Shown here one piece after another: positions 23,735 to 35,632 of a stretch of DNA of 64,000 nt. Position 1 is the stretch's first letter; every line of letters begins with the position of its first letter. Location: assembly GCF_019703515.2 (NCBI RefSeq), contig NC_059368.1:30726289-30790288 (forward strand). The letters are read 5' to 3'. This stretch comes from Myxocyprinus asiaticus. Taxonomy: Eukaryota; Chordata; Actinopteri; Cypriniformes; Catostomidae. Position numbers and translations under genes: made by a program. A model generated the notes under the pieces. That model saw nothing but the letters and a program-made list of their open reading frames with translations. It had not been told where the DNA came from and searched no databases.

Positions 23735-24490
23735 CAGAAGCTATTTGGACCCTGGTGCAAATAATGGTATATGCTGTTTACACCCCAGTGCAAATAGTGC
23801 AGATATTATTATTTGCACCCCAACCCTGGTACAAATAATGGTAGATACTAATTGCACCCTGGTGCAAATAGTATCATAAACTATTTGCACCCATATATAC
23901 TAGCATACTGTATGGGCATCATTGCAGTGTGTTTATTGTATTTATTTAGAGTCTCACATACACACTACATTAACCTCTACCCCTAAACCTAACCTTAACA
24001 TTACCTTAGAAAAAATAACTTTGGTGTGACGAGGAGGAGGGCGTGGCTGGGCCGTGAGGGTGCACGGCCGGTGCTGAGTCTCATAATCAGCCGGAGAGAG
24101 AGATAAAGGGGATCCAGAGATGCCAGTTCGAGAGAGAGAGAGAGACACACACCCGGCCGCTGTGTGTGTGTGGGTTTATGTTTGTTTAAGTTCATTTATG
24201 TATTAAAACTTACATTGACTCTTCAGCCAGATCCTGTCTCCTCCCTGTCCACCTTACCCCGTTACATGTGATTATTTATGTATTTGTGATACAGTGATGC
24301 AATGTACTCACAAGTGATGCCGAGCCGGGAATGAGTGCACAACAGTACACGTTATTTACACCCCACTTCACTGCAGCAACACCCACTGTGTAGTTTGTTG
24401 TATATTTCTCTGGTTCCACAAGACTACTTTGGAGAAAATGGCTGCACTGTGCGGCAGATGCTATTTACACGGGGGTGCAAATAGACACTC
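23735..24490. repeat. Repeat built of TATTTGCACCC/GGGTGCAAATA words, split by an LTR
   Basis: The words CTATTTGCACCC and GGTGCAAATA alternate in both orientations at 23740-23895 and again at 24455-24485, forming many small palindromes. The block between contains the solo LTR at 24025-24266. This looks like one non-autonomous element whose subterminal motifs survive on both sides. Confidence 0.5.
24025..24266 (+). mobile_element. Solo LTR, about 240 bp
   Basis: Begins TGTGACGAGGAGGAGGGCG and ends CCCCGTTACA. It has a GC-rich upstream part with GGGCGTGGC, a possible TATA-like GAGATAAAGG, and an ATTAAA poly(A)-type signal near 24200. It shares its 5' GC-rich start and layout with the better delimited LTR at 30890-31206. 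TGTGA occurs at the left edge and immediately after the right edge, so the exact boundary and duplication are ambiguous. Confidence 0.6.
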
Positions 24491-24494
24491 CATA

Positions 24495-25045
24495 TTAATA
24501 ATAACTGAGACCGTGCACCCAACTATGGTTTGCATCCCTTTATGAAGTGCAGATAATCAGATGAGATGCTAACCAAATAAGACACTTCAATGAAGCAGTC
24601 CAAAACCTTTTTTTCTTTAATCCCTTATCTTCTCTTCTTCACAGTAAATAACAATGATAACAATAATAATAACAACCCCCAAACAGGCTTCTTCAAAACT
24701 TGATTCAAGGGCTTCCAACTTCTGTTACTGGTTGTGTACTTTTCACACACCCCCAAAATGTTGTTCTCTCATTCATACAAGTGCACAAGGGTGAAAATGA
24801 ACATGTGAGGAACATGATGGAGTCCATTTTGAGCATGTATGTGTGTGCTACCCATCATGTTGAATCCTGATCTAATACATCAAGCAGTGTGTATACTGTT
24901 GTCGGTTTGACTGAGGGACCTTTGAACTGTTGCCCACTGGTAAAAGTCACAGTATGTAACATATAATATATTACCTTGGACTGCAATCCACTATACTGCA
25001 TACAGACCTCACCATACTAACAAGCTGACCCGCATGTTGTGGGAA
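24495..25045. other. Unassigned DNA
   Basis: No recognisable repeat terminus or coding homology. Confidence 0.45.
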
Positions 25046-25048
25046 AAG

Positions 25049-25066
25049 TGAGAGAGAGAGAGAGAG

Positions 25067-25130
<64 letters not shown>
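25049..25130. repeat. (GA)n microsatellite
   Basis: Long, slightly interrupted GA array. A second, shorter GAAA/GA array lies at about 25420-25450. Confidence 0.97.
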
Positions 25131-25131
<1 letters not shown>

Positions 25132-25640
25132 GCAATTGCATGCTTATGTTGTGTTTTGAAGGGGATCATCCCCTCTGGTTGGTTTTGACACAGACACATA
25201 AACATACTGTACTCTCTGACATGGTGATCTTGATTAGCTCTAAAGGGACTCAGTCTGCACAGTGCTGTTGGACACATGCAGTAGTTGGAAGCTGCAGCTT
25301 TAGCCATTGTGGTGAGACCGCTGGCCCAGGGTTGGCTCAGCGTGGGGGGTTTAGCTGTTTAATATTGACATTTCTGTGAAGGCCCTTTTCTGCTCTAATG
25401 GGCTCTGTTGCCGTCACATAAAGAGAAAGAGAAAGAGAGAGAGAGAGAGCTTTAATTGCGTCCGTCAGACTGTCAACACTCTTACACAGCCCATTACTGA
25501 AAAGCTTCATGCTAAAAGCTTGATTGAAAACCCTATTGGTGAACACAGCGCAGACCAGACAAATGAACCAGAACCAGAATTGGTTGAAGTCCTCATTATG
25601 AACAGACAACTGGAGAAAGACCTGTGTACCTACTTGTGAT
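25131..25640. other. Unassigned DNA between two GA arrays
   Basis: The overlapping frames at 25140-25648 on both strands partly translate the GA arrays and show no domain. No transposon terminus is recognised. Confidence 0.4.
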
Positions 25641-25649
25641 TTTGGCAAG

Positions 25650-25860
25650 AATGGTATGTTCCTGGATCAAAATCCTTGATGATTCCTACCAACCAATCAT
25701 GTTTTAGGTTTAGGTTTGGGTTGCTTTGGGTTAAGGTTATTCCTTATCAAACAATCAGGTTTTAGGTTTAAGCTTGGGGGTTTTTTTTGGTCTCGGTTCA
25801 GTGTTAGGTTTGGATGTGATTTGGGGTTGTAGGTTTAACTTTTATAGGTTTATCTATTCC
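25650..25860. repeat. TTTAGGTTTAGGTTTGGG-type degenerate repeat
   Basis: Begins TTCCTGGATCAAAATCCTTG and proceeds into degenerate TTAGGTTTAGG-like words. The same opening (TCCTGAGTCAACATCCTTTA) followed by the complementary CCTAACCC-rich block occurs at 35245-35520. It is not a telomeric array, because units vary in length. Confidence 0.45.
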
Positions 25861-25864
25861 TGCC

Positions 25865-27660
25865 CTCACTTCAGAACTAACATTTCCTTCTGAACACTTT
25901 TTTGCAGCATTGATTTTGTATACTATTCAAGGTACATTGTTGTCTCTTTTGCAATATACTGCACCAGTGTCACTGCGTTCATTTTTGTAACTGCAACTTT
26001 AAATTGAGACTTCATATCATGTAACTGCAACATTATCATATTTGCAATTAATTTTTTTATTATCTGGACATTAGAATTGCAATAAGAAGGCTGGCACCTC
26101 CAGGCATTGCTCTGGGATCCAGGAGCATGTCCTTCTTGGCAGAAATCACTGTTACCATCCATCCACTTAACATAATCAGTCCAAATACAAGAGGCCGAAA
26201 CGATAGAGGATTTTGCCGATACCGAGAACTAAGGTTGTGGAAAAGTCCAATAACTGATTAATGAGGCGACAGTTTTTAAAAATGTATCTATATAATGATA
26301 AAAATGTCTTAGTCTTTCCTTATTACAAAGGGCACAGACATTGATGCTCCAAAATGAATAAAATCCTAAAAGCAGTTTATTGTGCAATCAAAAATCGCAA
26401 TAATAACCAGAAAAGAAAAACAAATATTTTTGGTGTATAACATGGGACCTTTAACTATAAGCAAGCCCAAAATACACCGGGGACTCTTATTTAGAAATGA
26501 GAGAGACTTGACTCAATTACAGTGCTCCATATGTATATATTTACCAAAGTAAGCTTTTTATAGCCTACTGTATATATTCACCAGATGAAGAGTTTTTAAA
26601 ATATATATATTTCACCTGATCAGGTTTATTGATGGGGAATAATAATAATAAAGAAAAAACTATCAGTAACAATCGGCATATATTTTTCCGATAACCTATT
26701 GTTCCAAAAAGCTAGCACTGATTCATTGGTAAAACCAATATATATGTCTACCTCTACTAAATACATAAACTAAATGCAGTGAAGTCAGTGGTCAGCATGT
26801 TTTGACCTGTACATCTGACTACACACTGCAAACAATTAAACTGCATTTTATCCAGCTTATGAGGAGTAACAGATACCATGAAATGTGAATTACTTTGCAT
26901 CTACATATAAACACATATTGTTAGACCAATAATATTCCCCCAAATGTTGTCCCAAAACAGAGTTGTCTGAACAAACAATTTCATATTGAACAATGCTGCT
27001 GATTTACGAGTTCCCATCATGCATTGCAACATGAATAAATGATGCACTTACTGTAGTGTTATAGGCTTATTTTATTTGTATTTATTTTTTTGCTCTTTGC
27101 TGACTTTAATTATGCTGCTAATGTTTTTTTTGTTTTGTTTTTTGCCAATGTTAGTCAATTGCTGTGTGGTGATGTTAGCGGCACATCTTTTAACTTAGTG
27201 AGGTTTGTTGATTGTCACCATTATTGAGGTTGTGTGTTAAGTGATGAGGTCTATTGTGTGTCTATATCAAACAATTTGACATAATCAATTGCCTTGCAAG
27301 ACATACCTCTCTTTGGATGCAAACACTGCAGTTAACATCATGTAAAAGTAATTGAAATGGTGACAGAATGAAAATTTTCACATTGCAAATTGATAGTTGG
27401 CTGAACAAGAAATTAGTAGTTCTCTCAACAAGAATCTTTGCATTAAGTGAACAAAAAAAATCGCATTGACTAAACAAAGCAATGTTACTGTGGACAATTA
27501 TTAAACAGTTGTTGAGAGAACTCAATAATCTTAATGCACCATGTTGCCTTGATTTTTTAAGTTTGCTCAACAATTCTTTTTTTTTTTTTTTTTTTTGTTT
27601 TTACAGTGCATGTTTGAGGTATAAAAGCTTTTCCAAGAATCTGAGCCATTTAACTATTCC
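25865..27660. other. AT-rich unassigned DNA
   Basis: Frames at 25923-26162 and 27262-27573 have no family features. 26640-26660 is a short AAT-rich patch and 27578-27598 is a T tract. Confidence 0.45.
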
Positions 27661-27669
27661 TAAAGACCT

Positions 27670-28085
27670 AGTTCTTAAAGGGAAAGTTCACCCAAAAATG
27701 AAAATTTCCTCATCATTTACTCACCCTAATGTCGCTACAAACCCATATGACTTTCTTGAATAATGTCTCCGGTCTGTCAAGCTTAAAAAAAAAAGTCCAA
27801 TAAAAAAATATCACTATAAAACCACAATAAATTAAAGCAGCTACATTTATAACATCAAACTTCATTGGTTCCCATTGCATCTCATGTAAAAATGTGTGAC
27901 ATGATTGCATGATGTTTGGTCAAAGGCGTGATGAGAACCAATTAGTTTTGATGTTATCAGCGTAGCTGGCAAATTCGATTTAAGTGCTTTATTAATGATT
28001 TCATTTGATTTGAGATCAAATAACGACTAAAATTTCACTCTGTTCATCTCAAAACGAAACTTTGCTTTAGAAGACTTAGAATAGA
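27670..28085. repeat. Cyprinid TTCACCC-type repeat, left end plus body
   Basis: Starts TTAAAGGGAAAGTTCACCCA, continues ATCATTTACTCACCCTAATG and CATATGACTTTCTTGAATAA, then a body (CTTCATTGGTTCCCATTGCA) typical of another subfamily. The mirrored right end was not found. Confidence 0.65.
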
Positions 28086-28089
28086 GTGT

Positions 28090-30880
28090 CCAAATCTATA
28101 GGTCACATCAATTACTTTTCTTGTGGTTTACCTGTTTTTTTTTTTGTTTTGTTAGACTGACAGATCAGAGTCACCATTCACATACAGAATGGCAAGTAAA
28201 AACCTATCAATACTTTTTAAAAAGTTACTATTCCTTGAAGAGCCATGTTAGGATTCCCATGCAGTAAATAGAAAATATAAATACCATGAAGAATACTGCA
28301 TAGTATTTTCTGATTGTTGTTATTTATTTATTTTTGGGCCACACTGCCGTGGAAGAAGCTGAACAGGTTTTCCTTAAAACATTTTTTCAATCCAAAACAG
28401 GTTGTTGTTTTCCATGTTTTAGTGAAGCTTTTAAACTTTTAAAAACGTTCAGAGACATCTCCCACCAACAGTGTTTTTACTCTATCCATCTATCTCTCAC
28501 TCTTTCACTGGCTTTCTCCTTGTTTTTCTCTCTCAGACTACACCACTGATGGATTTGCTGCTAACCCCTCCAGTATTAGCAGCTATTGGCTTGTAGTTGT
28601 CGCCAGCATGCTATGGAGAAAAAACCCCAACAAATTCTATAGTGTGCCTACCTCTCCCTATACTGTACCTACTGATTTACTCTTTCTCTTTCTAAGTAGC
28701 AGAACTCTTCTGCATGAAGGGTCACTAAGCCCTCAGTGGACCTTAAATGCTATATCTGTCCAAGGGTTACACCTGAGCAATCAGGCCTGAATGTATCAGC
28801 TTCTTGCACTTATGCACTTAGGATCTGTTAGCTCTCTGGAGCCCTAAAACTTATCTTAGCACCCGACTCTAAATTAAATCAGTAGACTAATAGAAATATT
28901 CTCTTTAATCTCCAAGTCAATAACAATTGTGATTCATTTCTCTAAAACAATGTCTAAATAATTGATCTCAGGCTATTTCTGCTGGAATTAAACTAAATTT
29001 GCATTTCCAGAAGGAAATGACACTGCCTGCATGGAAACAAATGGATTGTGTTAATGTTTTAGGAAAGCTTAGGTTTCAGGCTGTGGTTCTTTGTAAATGA
29101 AATGCTGCAACTGTGCCGGAGCTCTGATGCCTTTGCAACGCTGTCTTTGCAGAGTAAAGGTGGCAAAAGATGCTTAAATAAATGCAATAAGGAAACAACC
29201 AATCACAATTCAAAATGCAAAAAAATGCAAGAGAGTAGATCAATCCCTATTAAGCATGCAAATATGTCTATGTCTAATGTAAGTTAAAGGACTACTTTCT
29301 TAAAAGGACTAAAGGACTAAAACTGTTTTTATATGGTTTCATTTAAATTTTATAACATTGTTCTTTGTGTAGTATTACCCATATTATGCATACAATTTAG
29401 ATATAGATTAAAAACAAAATTACAGCAGAAACTTTTCAACCTTCTTAACAAATCCTGACTCACCTAATGAGCGTTTACATGACAGAATCCCACATTCTCC
29501 CATTTACATGTTATTACATAAATAATTTTTTTTTTTTTTCTCTATCCAACACATCTTCCTTCATCCTAAACAGAATGTATGGTTTTTTTTTATTTTTATT
29601 TTATTTTTTTTATTTTTTTCATATATCAAAAAGAAGAGTTTCTGATGAGGCTGAGAGGAGTGTATGCTCTAGAGTAGACATGGATAATTTGACTTAAATA
29701 AAAGAGTTGGCAGCATATGGCATGGAGCTCAGCATTTATGATAAATATCTGCACTTGATCAAATCCAGAGGTGCAGACTGTCTAGCAGGCAGGAAGTTAT
29801 ATGAAGATATGATCTCAGCTGATCAAAGTGAAATGTAAAAATGAGATACAGCTCAGGGATTAAATGCTCGGTTTTCTAGGTAAAGGATATTGTCACATCA
29901 AAACAGAATCTCAAAGAACAAGTTCTAGAATTTAATAATCCTTTTTTTCTTGGTAAGGAACAGCAGGCTTGATGGATTAAACGGAGCTCACTTTGAATTC
30001 AGCAACAGTAGGTCGAGAGTTCTTGAGCTAAACTTGGTCTGTCCTTACAAAAATTTGAACATGAAGCAGAAAATGTTTTTGAATGTATTAGCATGCATGA
30101 CCTCCAGTTTCCAGCAGAAATGTCCCCAGAGGTGCAACAAAAGCAAGTTGAAAAGTGAGTTGTTTTTAGTTGTACGTGATGCAATGCAGTGAATGAACTC
30201 CCCCAAGTCTAAATCCCATCCCTAAACCTAACTGTCAGTGGAGTAAAAATGTAATCTAAGACAGAAAATAGAACCTCCAAATCACGCGTCACTTATTATT
30301 AGAATGCGATTACTTCCTGGTTTCAATGCGGTAGGAGAACCCAGGTCTCCGAATCTGCTGATGCAACATGATATCGGTCATGCCACAAGAGAAAGTAAAC
30401 ACAATTTTCAATTTAAAATACTTAAACACACTTGAACTGATGCAAACATGTTTGATGGGAGATGCCGTTTGTTAGTAACTTTGTTAGCAGAATGGGGTCG
30501 ATGTCAAGATACTAAAACATTCGGTAGCAACATGTCGACTTGCCATGTTGGATAGATTGCAACATTTACTTTAGAAATGAGGCAAGGGGAGCATTATTAT
30601 TACTGAAATAAGTTATGTACGCATCCTATTTGAAGTTATAGACAGAAATGTGAATACATTTTTGTTGTGACTGCATGTACGTAACCATTGTTAACCCTCT
30701 GGCATGTACAATCAAACCGGTGTGATTATACTAGGCTGGGCTCAGATGCATACGATCAAACGGGTGTGATCTGCATTCATGCTACTGTCTACCAGCAAAA
30801 TCGGTTGTCATAATGACTTAAGCGGTTGTCATAATGAACCAGCAGCTCAAATAGTCTTTTCAACATCACAATATCTTTAT
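28090..30880. other. Unassigned DNA
   Basis: T-rich low complexity at 29525-29620. Two imperfect ATCAAACNGGTGTGAT words at about 30711-30770 form a short direct repeat. Short frames (28334-28790, 29102-29287, 29950-30192) lack domains. Confidence 0.4.
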
Positions 30881-30889
30881 TTTTATATG

Positions 30890-31206
30890 TGTAAACGTTC
30901 AAGGAAGGGAGGGAAAAGAGGACACAGGAAACTTGGGCTTCAACTCAATGGTATTTCAATGGTTCAACTTTAATAAACAAACTCAAAGGGGCTTTTCAGC
31001 ATAACACTCTTAAGCTAAACACAACACAGTCTCTTTCAGACGCGTAGCTCTCTTTCCTTTGTCTCTGGCGGTTTCCCTTTTTATCGCTCTCCCCAGTGCT
31101 TACTGCGATCAGAAACAGGTGTTAGACACTGTAGCGCTCAGGTGTGTGCACCCTTACCACTTTCTCTCTCTCCGGATGAACGCTTGACCACGCCCCCGCC
31201 ACCACA
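30890..31206 (-). mobile_element. Solo LTR, 317 bp, with 5-bp target duplication
   Basis: Read on the minus strand it starts TGTGGTGGCGGGGGCGTGG and ends ACGTTTACA (TG...CA). It is flanked by a perfect ATATG duplication (30885-30889 and 31207-31211). A TATA-like GCGATAAAAAGG lies at about 31075-31087 and an ATTAAA-type signal at about 30969-30974, both in minus orientation, giving the U3-R-U5 order. No internal retroelement sequence remains, so it formed by LTR-LTR recombination. It is related to the LTR at 24025-24266. The 5-bp duplication fits Gypsy or ERV integrases. Confidence 0.85.
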
Positions 31207-31214
31207 ATATGTTA

Positions 31215-32095
31215 CAGACTTTAAAACATCACTAAATAAAAGTATTAAGCTGTTACCATCAGAGCGCACTGTTTAGATGCAGTGCTGCGACCATGTTTTC
31301 TGACATCAAAGAATATACAAACTAGTCAGTCCAATCGAGCCTTCTCCCATTCTGTCAGTCACAACCAATTACTGGAGCTGGGAGAGTGGAAGGGCTACGT
31401 TTTTAGAACATTTCTATGCTCCTCCTTTTGTATGCTTATGTGACGAGACGAACTCAGAATCCCATCTTGCATTGCGATGAAAATATGGTGGCGTGCATAG
31501 CCAGCAAGTATATTCGCAATCGCACCTTATCTATCATAATCAATCATCATAAACATCTAAAAACCACATTATATGTTTCTATATTTCATCTATTCATCTA
31601 TATTTTGTGATATAATCTGTCCTCCAGTGCATCTGCTGTGAAGTGTAAGGTAAGATTTATTTTAATTACAGTGTGCATTAAAGAATTTATGCTGGGAGAT
31701 CCGTCAGTACAGGAGAAAAGATTAAAAGTCACATAAAAATATTAAACTTTATCAAATTACCTCAAGTATCAATAAGATCCACTTTATAATATCCCTCCTA
31801 TTAGTGACTCACTCAAATTCTTAAAAAAGACATGTTGAGTTATGGGTAATACTCAACAACAACAATGAGTGTTCTTCAAGTAACTGTGAGTGTGTCCTTT
31901 ATGTGCTGAATGAGTAATCAGTGCACAGATAAAGTATATCTCTGACATAACTGACACATTTGTTTGTTTGTTTTTTCTCTACATCATAATATATTTTGGT
32001 ATACTATTGAAAATGTTGTCTATCATGTAAAAATCACAAAACTTAAAAGTGCCAAACTGAGATTCAACAATAACATATACATGAACACATTTATG
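31215..32095. other. Unassigned DNA
   Basis: No repeat boundary or coding homology recognised. Confidence 0.4.
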
Positions 32096-32099
32096 TGAA

Positions 32100-32625
32100 C
32101 ACCTAAACACCACACCCATACGTGCTTGTTGAACATTTAATTTTAAAACATTGACATTAATCCCTCCTAGTTATACTTTAACAGCTTCCACTATTCTAGG
32201 AAGGCTTTCCACTAAATGTTGAAACATGGCTGTGGGGATTTGCTTCCAATCAGACACAACAGAATCAGTGAGGTCATGCACTGATTTTAGGTGATTGGGC
32301 CTGGCCCTCTACCTTCCAATTAATCCCAAAGGTGTTCACCTGGTTTCCATGGCATTCAGGCCAATGAAGTTCTCCTACACCAGATACAGTAAACCATTTT
32401 CTTATGGACCTTGTTTTGTGCACAGGGGGAATGACATGCTGGAGAGGAAAATGGCCCACCCCAAACTGTTGCAATAAAGTTGGAAGCACACAATTCACTA
32501 GAATGTCATTGTTTGTTGTAGCATTAAGATTTGTCTTCACCCGATTCCTGGAATAGCCAGACACGATAATTAAAAGGGGTAGAAGACTGTACATATCTGA
32601 GCTACTGTACATAGAGTACATATTT
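32100..32625 (-). pseudogene. Tc1 transposase 3' fossil, third family
   Basis: The minus strand encodes the C-terminal half of a Tc1 transposase in broken phases: LNATTNNDILVNCVLPTLLQQFG, then QHVIPPVHKTRSIRKWF, the equivalent of the QHDNAPVHK segment that holds the second catalytic aspartate. Here that DN pair reads VI, so the residue is lost. Downstream, a frameshifted DWKQIPTAMFQHLVESLP-like stretch follows to about 32165. N-terminal DNA-binding domains and the left terminus are missing. It is more decayed than the 10.6-kb copy, so older. Confidence 0.8.
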
Positions 32626-32629
32626 GGTA

Positions 32630-33450
32630 ATGTGAGTTCAAGACACCCTCATGAGCCAATAAAATGTATCTATCCAACACAAAGAGGATTCTGACCAGAT
32701 GACACTTTGTATATTTAACTTTAAAGCTGTGGCTTTGCAAATCACCAGCTCCTTTGTTATTTCTTGTAATGAAAGGTCCTTTCTCACTGTTGATGTATCA
32801 GATGAACTAATCTGATATAACCTATTGATTTTTCAGCCTCCTTTATTTCATTACAACTGGTGAAACCCCTCCTATATCATCACTGCTGATTGTTAGCTTT
32901 GTCGGAAGTTTAGATGTTTATAGATATGTCAACCCATCTGTCAGATGACATCAGCAAGTTGGTGTAATGTTATGACTTGACACAACAGACAAGAAGTGGT
33001 CAAAGCAGACTTGTCAATATGTCTACAAAGATGACCGAAACTATGTCGGAATCACAGCCATTTTGATGTTCCGTACAATAACACTCTTGCTTGTGTGATT
33101 TTGATTTATTAGTATCCACTGGTTTGGGGAGGAAAAACAACTCATCCTCCAAATTTCTTTCATTATCTGTCTTTCTGTCTCATGATGTTCCCTCTCGCTT
33201 ATCTCCCTAAAGAGATTCTTCAGAAGGCCCGGGAGTCCTGCAGGTGTGCTTCAGGGTCTGTGGACTGAAGACTGCAGATCTGAGCCAGGGCAAATTCACG
33301 AGAGACACTCTGTAGAGTTAAAGAAGGCTGAATATAGCTGATGGGACACCAGGACTCAGAGGCAGCCTGAGCTAGACAGCCCAGCCTGAGGGATGTGGTC
33401 TAAATTAAACATTTCTGATGCACCATGATGGGAAGTGACCTTTTCATACG
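32630..33450. other. Unassigned DNA
   Basis: No recognised element up to the (GA)n array. Confidence 0.4.
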
Positions 33451-33455
33451 TTGAC

Positions 33456-33482
33456 AGAGAGAGAGAGAGAGAGAGAGAGAGA
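33456..33482. repeat. (GA)n array at the LINE 5' junction
   Basis: About 13 GA units, then the LINE sequence begins at once. A matching (GA)n stands at the LINE 3' end (34962-35012). Confidence 0.95.
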
Positions 33483-33483
33483 A

Positions 33484-33647
33484 CAATCTGCAACACCCAG
33501 TCTTACTCTAAATAATTCTGAAGTTAAATTTCTTCTCTATGCAGATGATCTGGTGCTGCTGTCAGCTACTGCACAAGGGCTACAGCAGCACCTGTACCTG
33601 CTGGAGAACTACTGTCAGAACTGGGCCCTGACAGTCAATTAAAAAAA

Positions 33648-33726
<79 letters not shown>

Positions 33727-34685
33727 GATCTTCCATAAAAAAGCCAGATTACAGGAAACCAGATACACATTCACTCTGGGAAACACTGCAATAGAACACA
33801 CCCGACCCTATGACTACCTTAAAATCAGTGCTTCAGGGGGTTTTGGTCTGGCAGTGAATGCATTAAAAGAGAAAGCTAGAAGAGCATTCTATGCTATTAA
33901 GGGCAAATTTACCCAAATAGACATTCCTGTAACAATTTGGAGTAAAATCTTTGATAGTATTGTTATGCCTATTACTATGTATGGATGTGAGGTTTGGGGT
34001 CCACCCTGTCTGGCAGATTACTCTAGATGGGACAAAAACCCCATAGAATCCCTTCATGCAGAATTCTGTAGAAACATTTTAAGAGTTCAGAGAAGAACAC
34101 CTACTAATCAAACGATCCCTCAAATTCTGGACACACCTAAATTCAAGTTCCCCTAACACACTGCAACACGAAGCCCTAAAAACCCAAGAGCTGAAGCCTA
34201 AAACCAGTCATCTTTGTCAGCTGGCTCTGAAACTCACAAACCCACTAACAACTAACAAATACCAGTTTCAGACCAGCACTGCTGAACAAATCACAATAAA
34301 CCAAATCATAAAAGAAAGCAAAAATTAATATTTGGGCCATTGGGAAAATGAAAGTAAAAACCAAAGCAAATTGGAATGTTATCAGACCTTAAACAGAAAG
34401 TATAATCTGGCAGAATATCTCTACACTGTAAGAGATCCAAAACAGAGACGGATCCTCACCAAATACAGACTCAGTGATCACAGTCTGGCCATAGAAAAAG
34501 GCAGACACAGACAAACATGGCTTCCAAAGGAAGAACGAGTCAAACTCTCAAACCTCATGCCACAGTTTTCCAGTTCAGCCAAAACAGATAAAATGCAGGT
34601 GTTACTGGGGGAGGACAATCATGTATCAGCTGCAGCAAAATTCATTTTTGAGCTGCACACCCTCAGAAACCAATCACTGCCTTAA
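33484..34685 (+). pseudogene. LINE reverse transcriptase C-terminal part, broken
   Basis: Catalytic palm motif C appears as FLLYADDLVLLSA near 33530-33570, followed by LENYCQNWALTVN, then an (A)n(TA)n tract (33641-33719) that interrupts the frame where family members read a lysine-rich KKTKIMIF-like segment. It resumes as KIMIFHKKARLQETRYTFTLG, with AIKGKF, PITMYGCEVWGP and CRNILRVQRRTPTNQT as post-RT landmarks (33725-34156), then shifts frame near 34150 to NTLQHEALKTQELKPKTSHL and ends in a long C-terminal stretch at 34685. One TAA at about 34326 also interrupts it. Inactive. Confidence 0.82.
33641..33719. repeat. (A)25-(TA)27 microsatellite inside a LINE coding region
   Basis: The tract sits exactly at a lysine-rich part of the RT reading frame, so it probably grew from an A-rich codon run after insertion. 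Confidence 0.95.
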
Positions 34686-34953
34686 TGTACTTCAGTCACA
34701 GTATTTTTATTTTCTTATGTTCATAATGTCTTGTTAAATGCTTATTTTATTTTATATTGTATAGTGTACATTGTTATTATAGTTTTTTATTTTATTTTAT
34801 TCATTACCTGGCACCTTATTTTAATTATATTTTTTATTGTTATTTGTTACTGTTTTATTATTATTATTTGTCTTGTAATTATCTGTTTTGTGCATTAATG
34901 CTTTGGTAATATTGTATGTAAACACAATCATGCCAATAAAGTATTTTTAAAAT

Positions 34954-34961
<8 letters not shown>

Positions 34962-35017
<56 letters not shown>

Positions 35018-35041
35018 GATGATGATGATGATGATGATGAT
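34962..35041. repeat. (GA)n followed by (GAT)n
   Basis: About 25 GA units run into about 10 GAT units, directly at the LINE 3' end. Confidence 0.97.
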
Positions 35042-35240
35042 CCAGAGAGTAAGATGGCTTGGTCATTTAGGGCAGCTGGGGCTTAATAATGATGCACTGA
35101 AGTGGACATTACCTGAGGCTGGAGCTGAGGGCAAAACCTGCTGGAATGCCACCATGGGGTGTTTGGGACTGTTTTCATAGGGAAGAACACATTCATGAAC
35201 TAAACAATTGCAGAGGTGGCACTCAGTGTTTTAACCAAAT
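35042..35240. repeat. Possible Tc1-unrelated LINE/other scrap
   Basis: The translated stretch IQRVRWLGHLGQL resembles the C-terminal tail of other LINE ORF2 proteins, where a WLGHL motif is common. Too short for a family call. Confidence 0.35.
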
Positions 35241-35244
35241 AGAA

Positions 35245-35525
35245 CATGATCCTGAGTCAACATCCTTTATTGATTCTTGAACAACATATTCCGATCAAAC
35301 AATCATAAACCAAACCTAACACTTACTCCAAACCTCAGGGCCTACCCCATCCATAACCTACACAAATTCTATCCCCAACCCCTAGCTTTAACCTCAGTGC
35401 CTAACCTACCTTAACCCTGACCCCTTGTCCTAAACCTAGCACCTAACCTTCCCTACTACTAAACCCAACCCCTTGCTTTAACTTCAGCACCTATCCTACC
35501 CTAACCTTAATCTTGCTGTACTAGC
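35245..35525. repeat. Degenerate CCTAACCC-rich minisatellite
   Basis: Three imperfect units of about 45-48 bases, each with a CCCCTAGCTTTAACCTCAG/GCACCTAACCTACC core (35372-35515). The complement occurs at 38990-39165, and a related opening at 25650. Unit length and variation argue against telomeric origin. Confidence 0.6.
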
Positions 35526-35526
35526 T

Positions 35527-35630
35527 CCTTGTGTCAAAACATTGGTGAAAAACCTGGGAGTATTGTTTGATTGTGACTTAAAGTTCGATAAACAAATGAT
35601 ATTCTGTAGTCAAATCTAGTTTCTTCCACT
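35527..35630 (+). pseudogene. LINE RT C-terminal scrap (L2/Rex1-like)
   Basis: Translates as LAPCVKTLVKNLGVLFDCDL then KFDKQMIFCSQI. The NLGVLFD-DL-FDKQI signature follows the RT palm in L2/Rex1-type LINEs. Only about 30 codons survive. It ends where the DIRS recombinase fragment begins. Confidence 0.65.
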
Positions 35631-35632
35631 TG

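Larger units (their letters stand above)
33483..34961 (+). mobile_element. 5'-truncated LINE of I/Nimb-like type
   Basis: Non-LTR retrotransposon remnant comprising the end of the reverse transcriptase (YADD box), the post-RT region, and a 3' UTR rich in TTTTAT words that ends AATAAAGTATTTTTAAAATTG before (GA)n. The 5' two thirds (endonuclease, most of RT) are missing, the usual result of incomplete target-primed reverse transcription. Clade assignment (I/Nimb) is from memory of protein style (LRVQRRTPT, YGCEVWGP) and should be tested. Confidence 0.8.
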
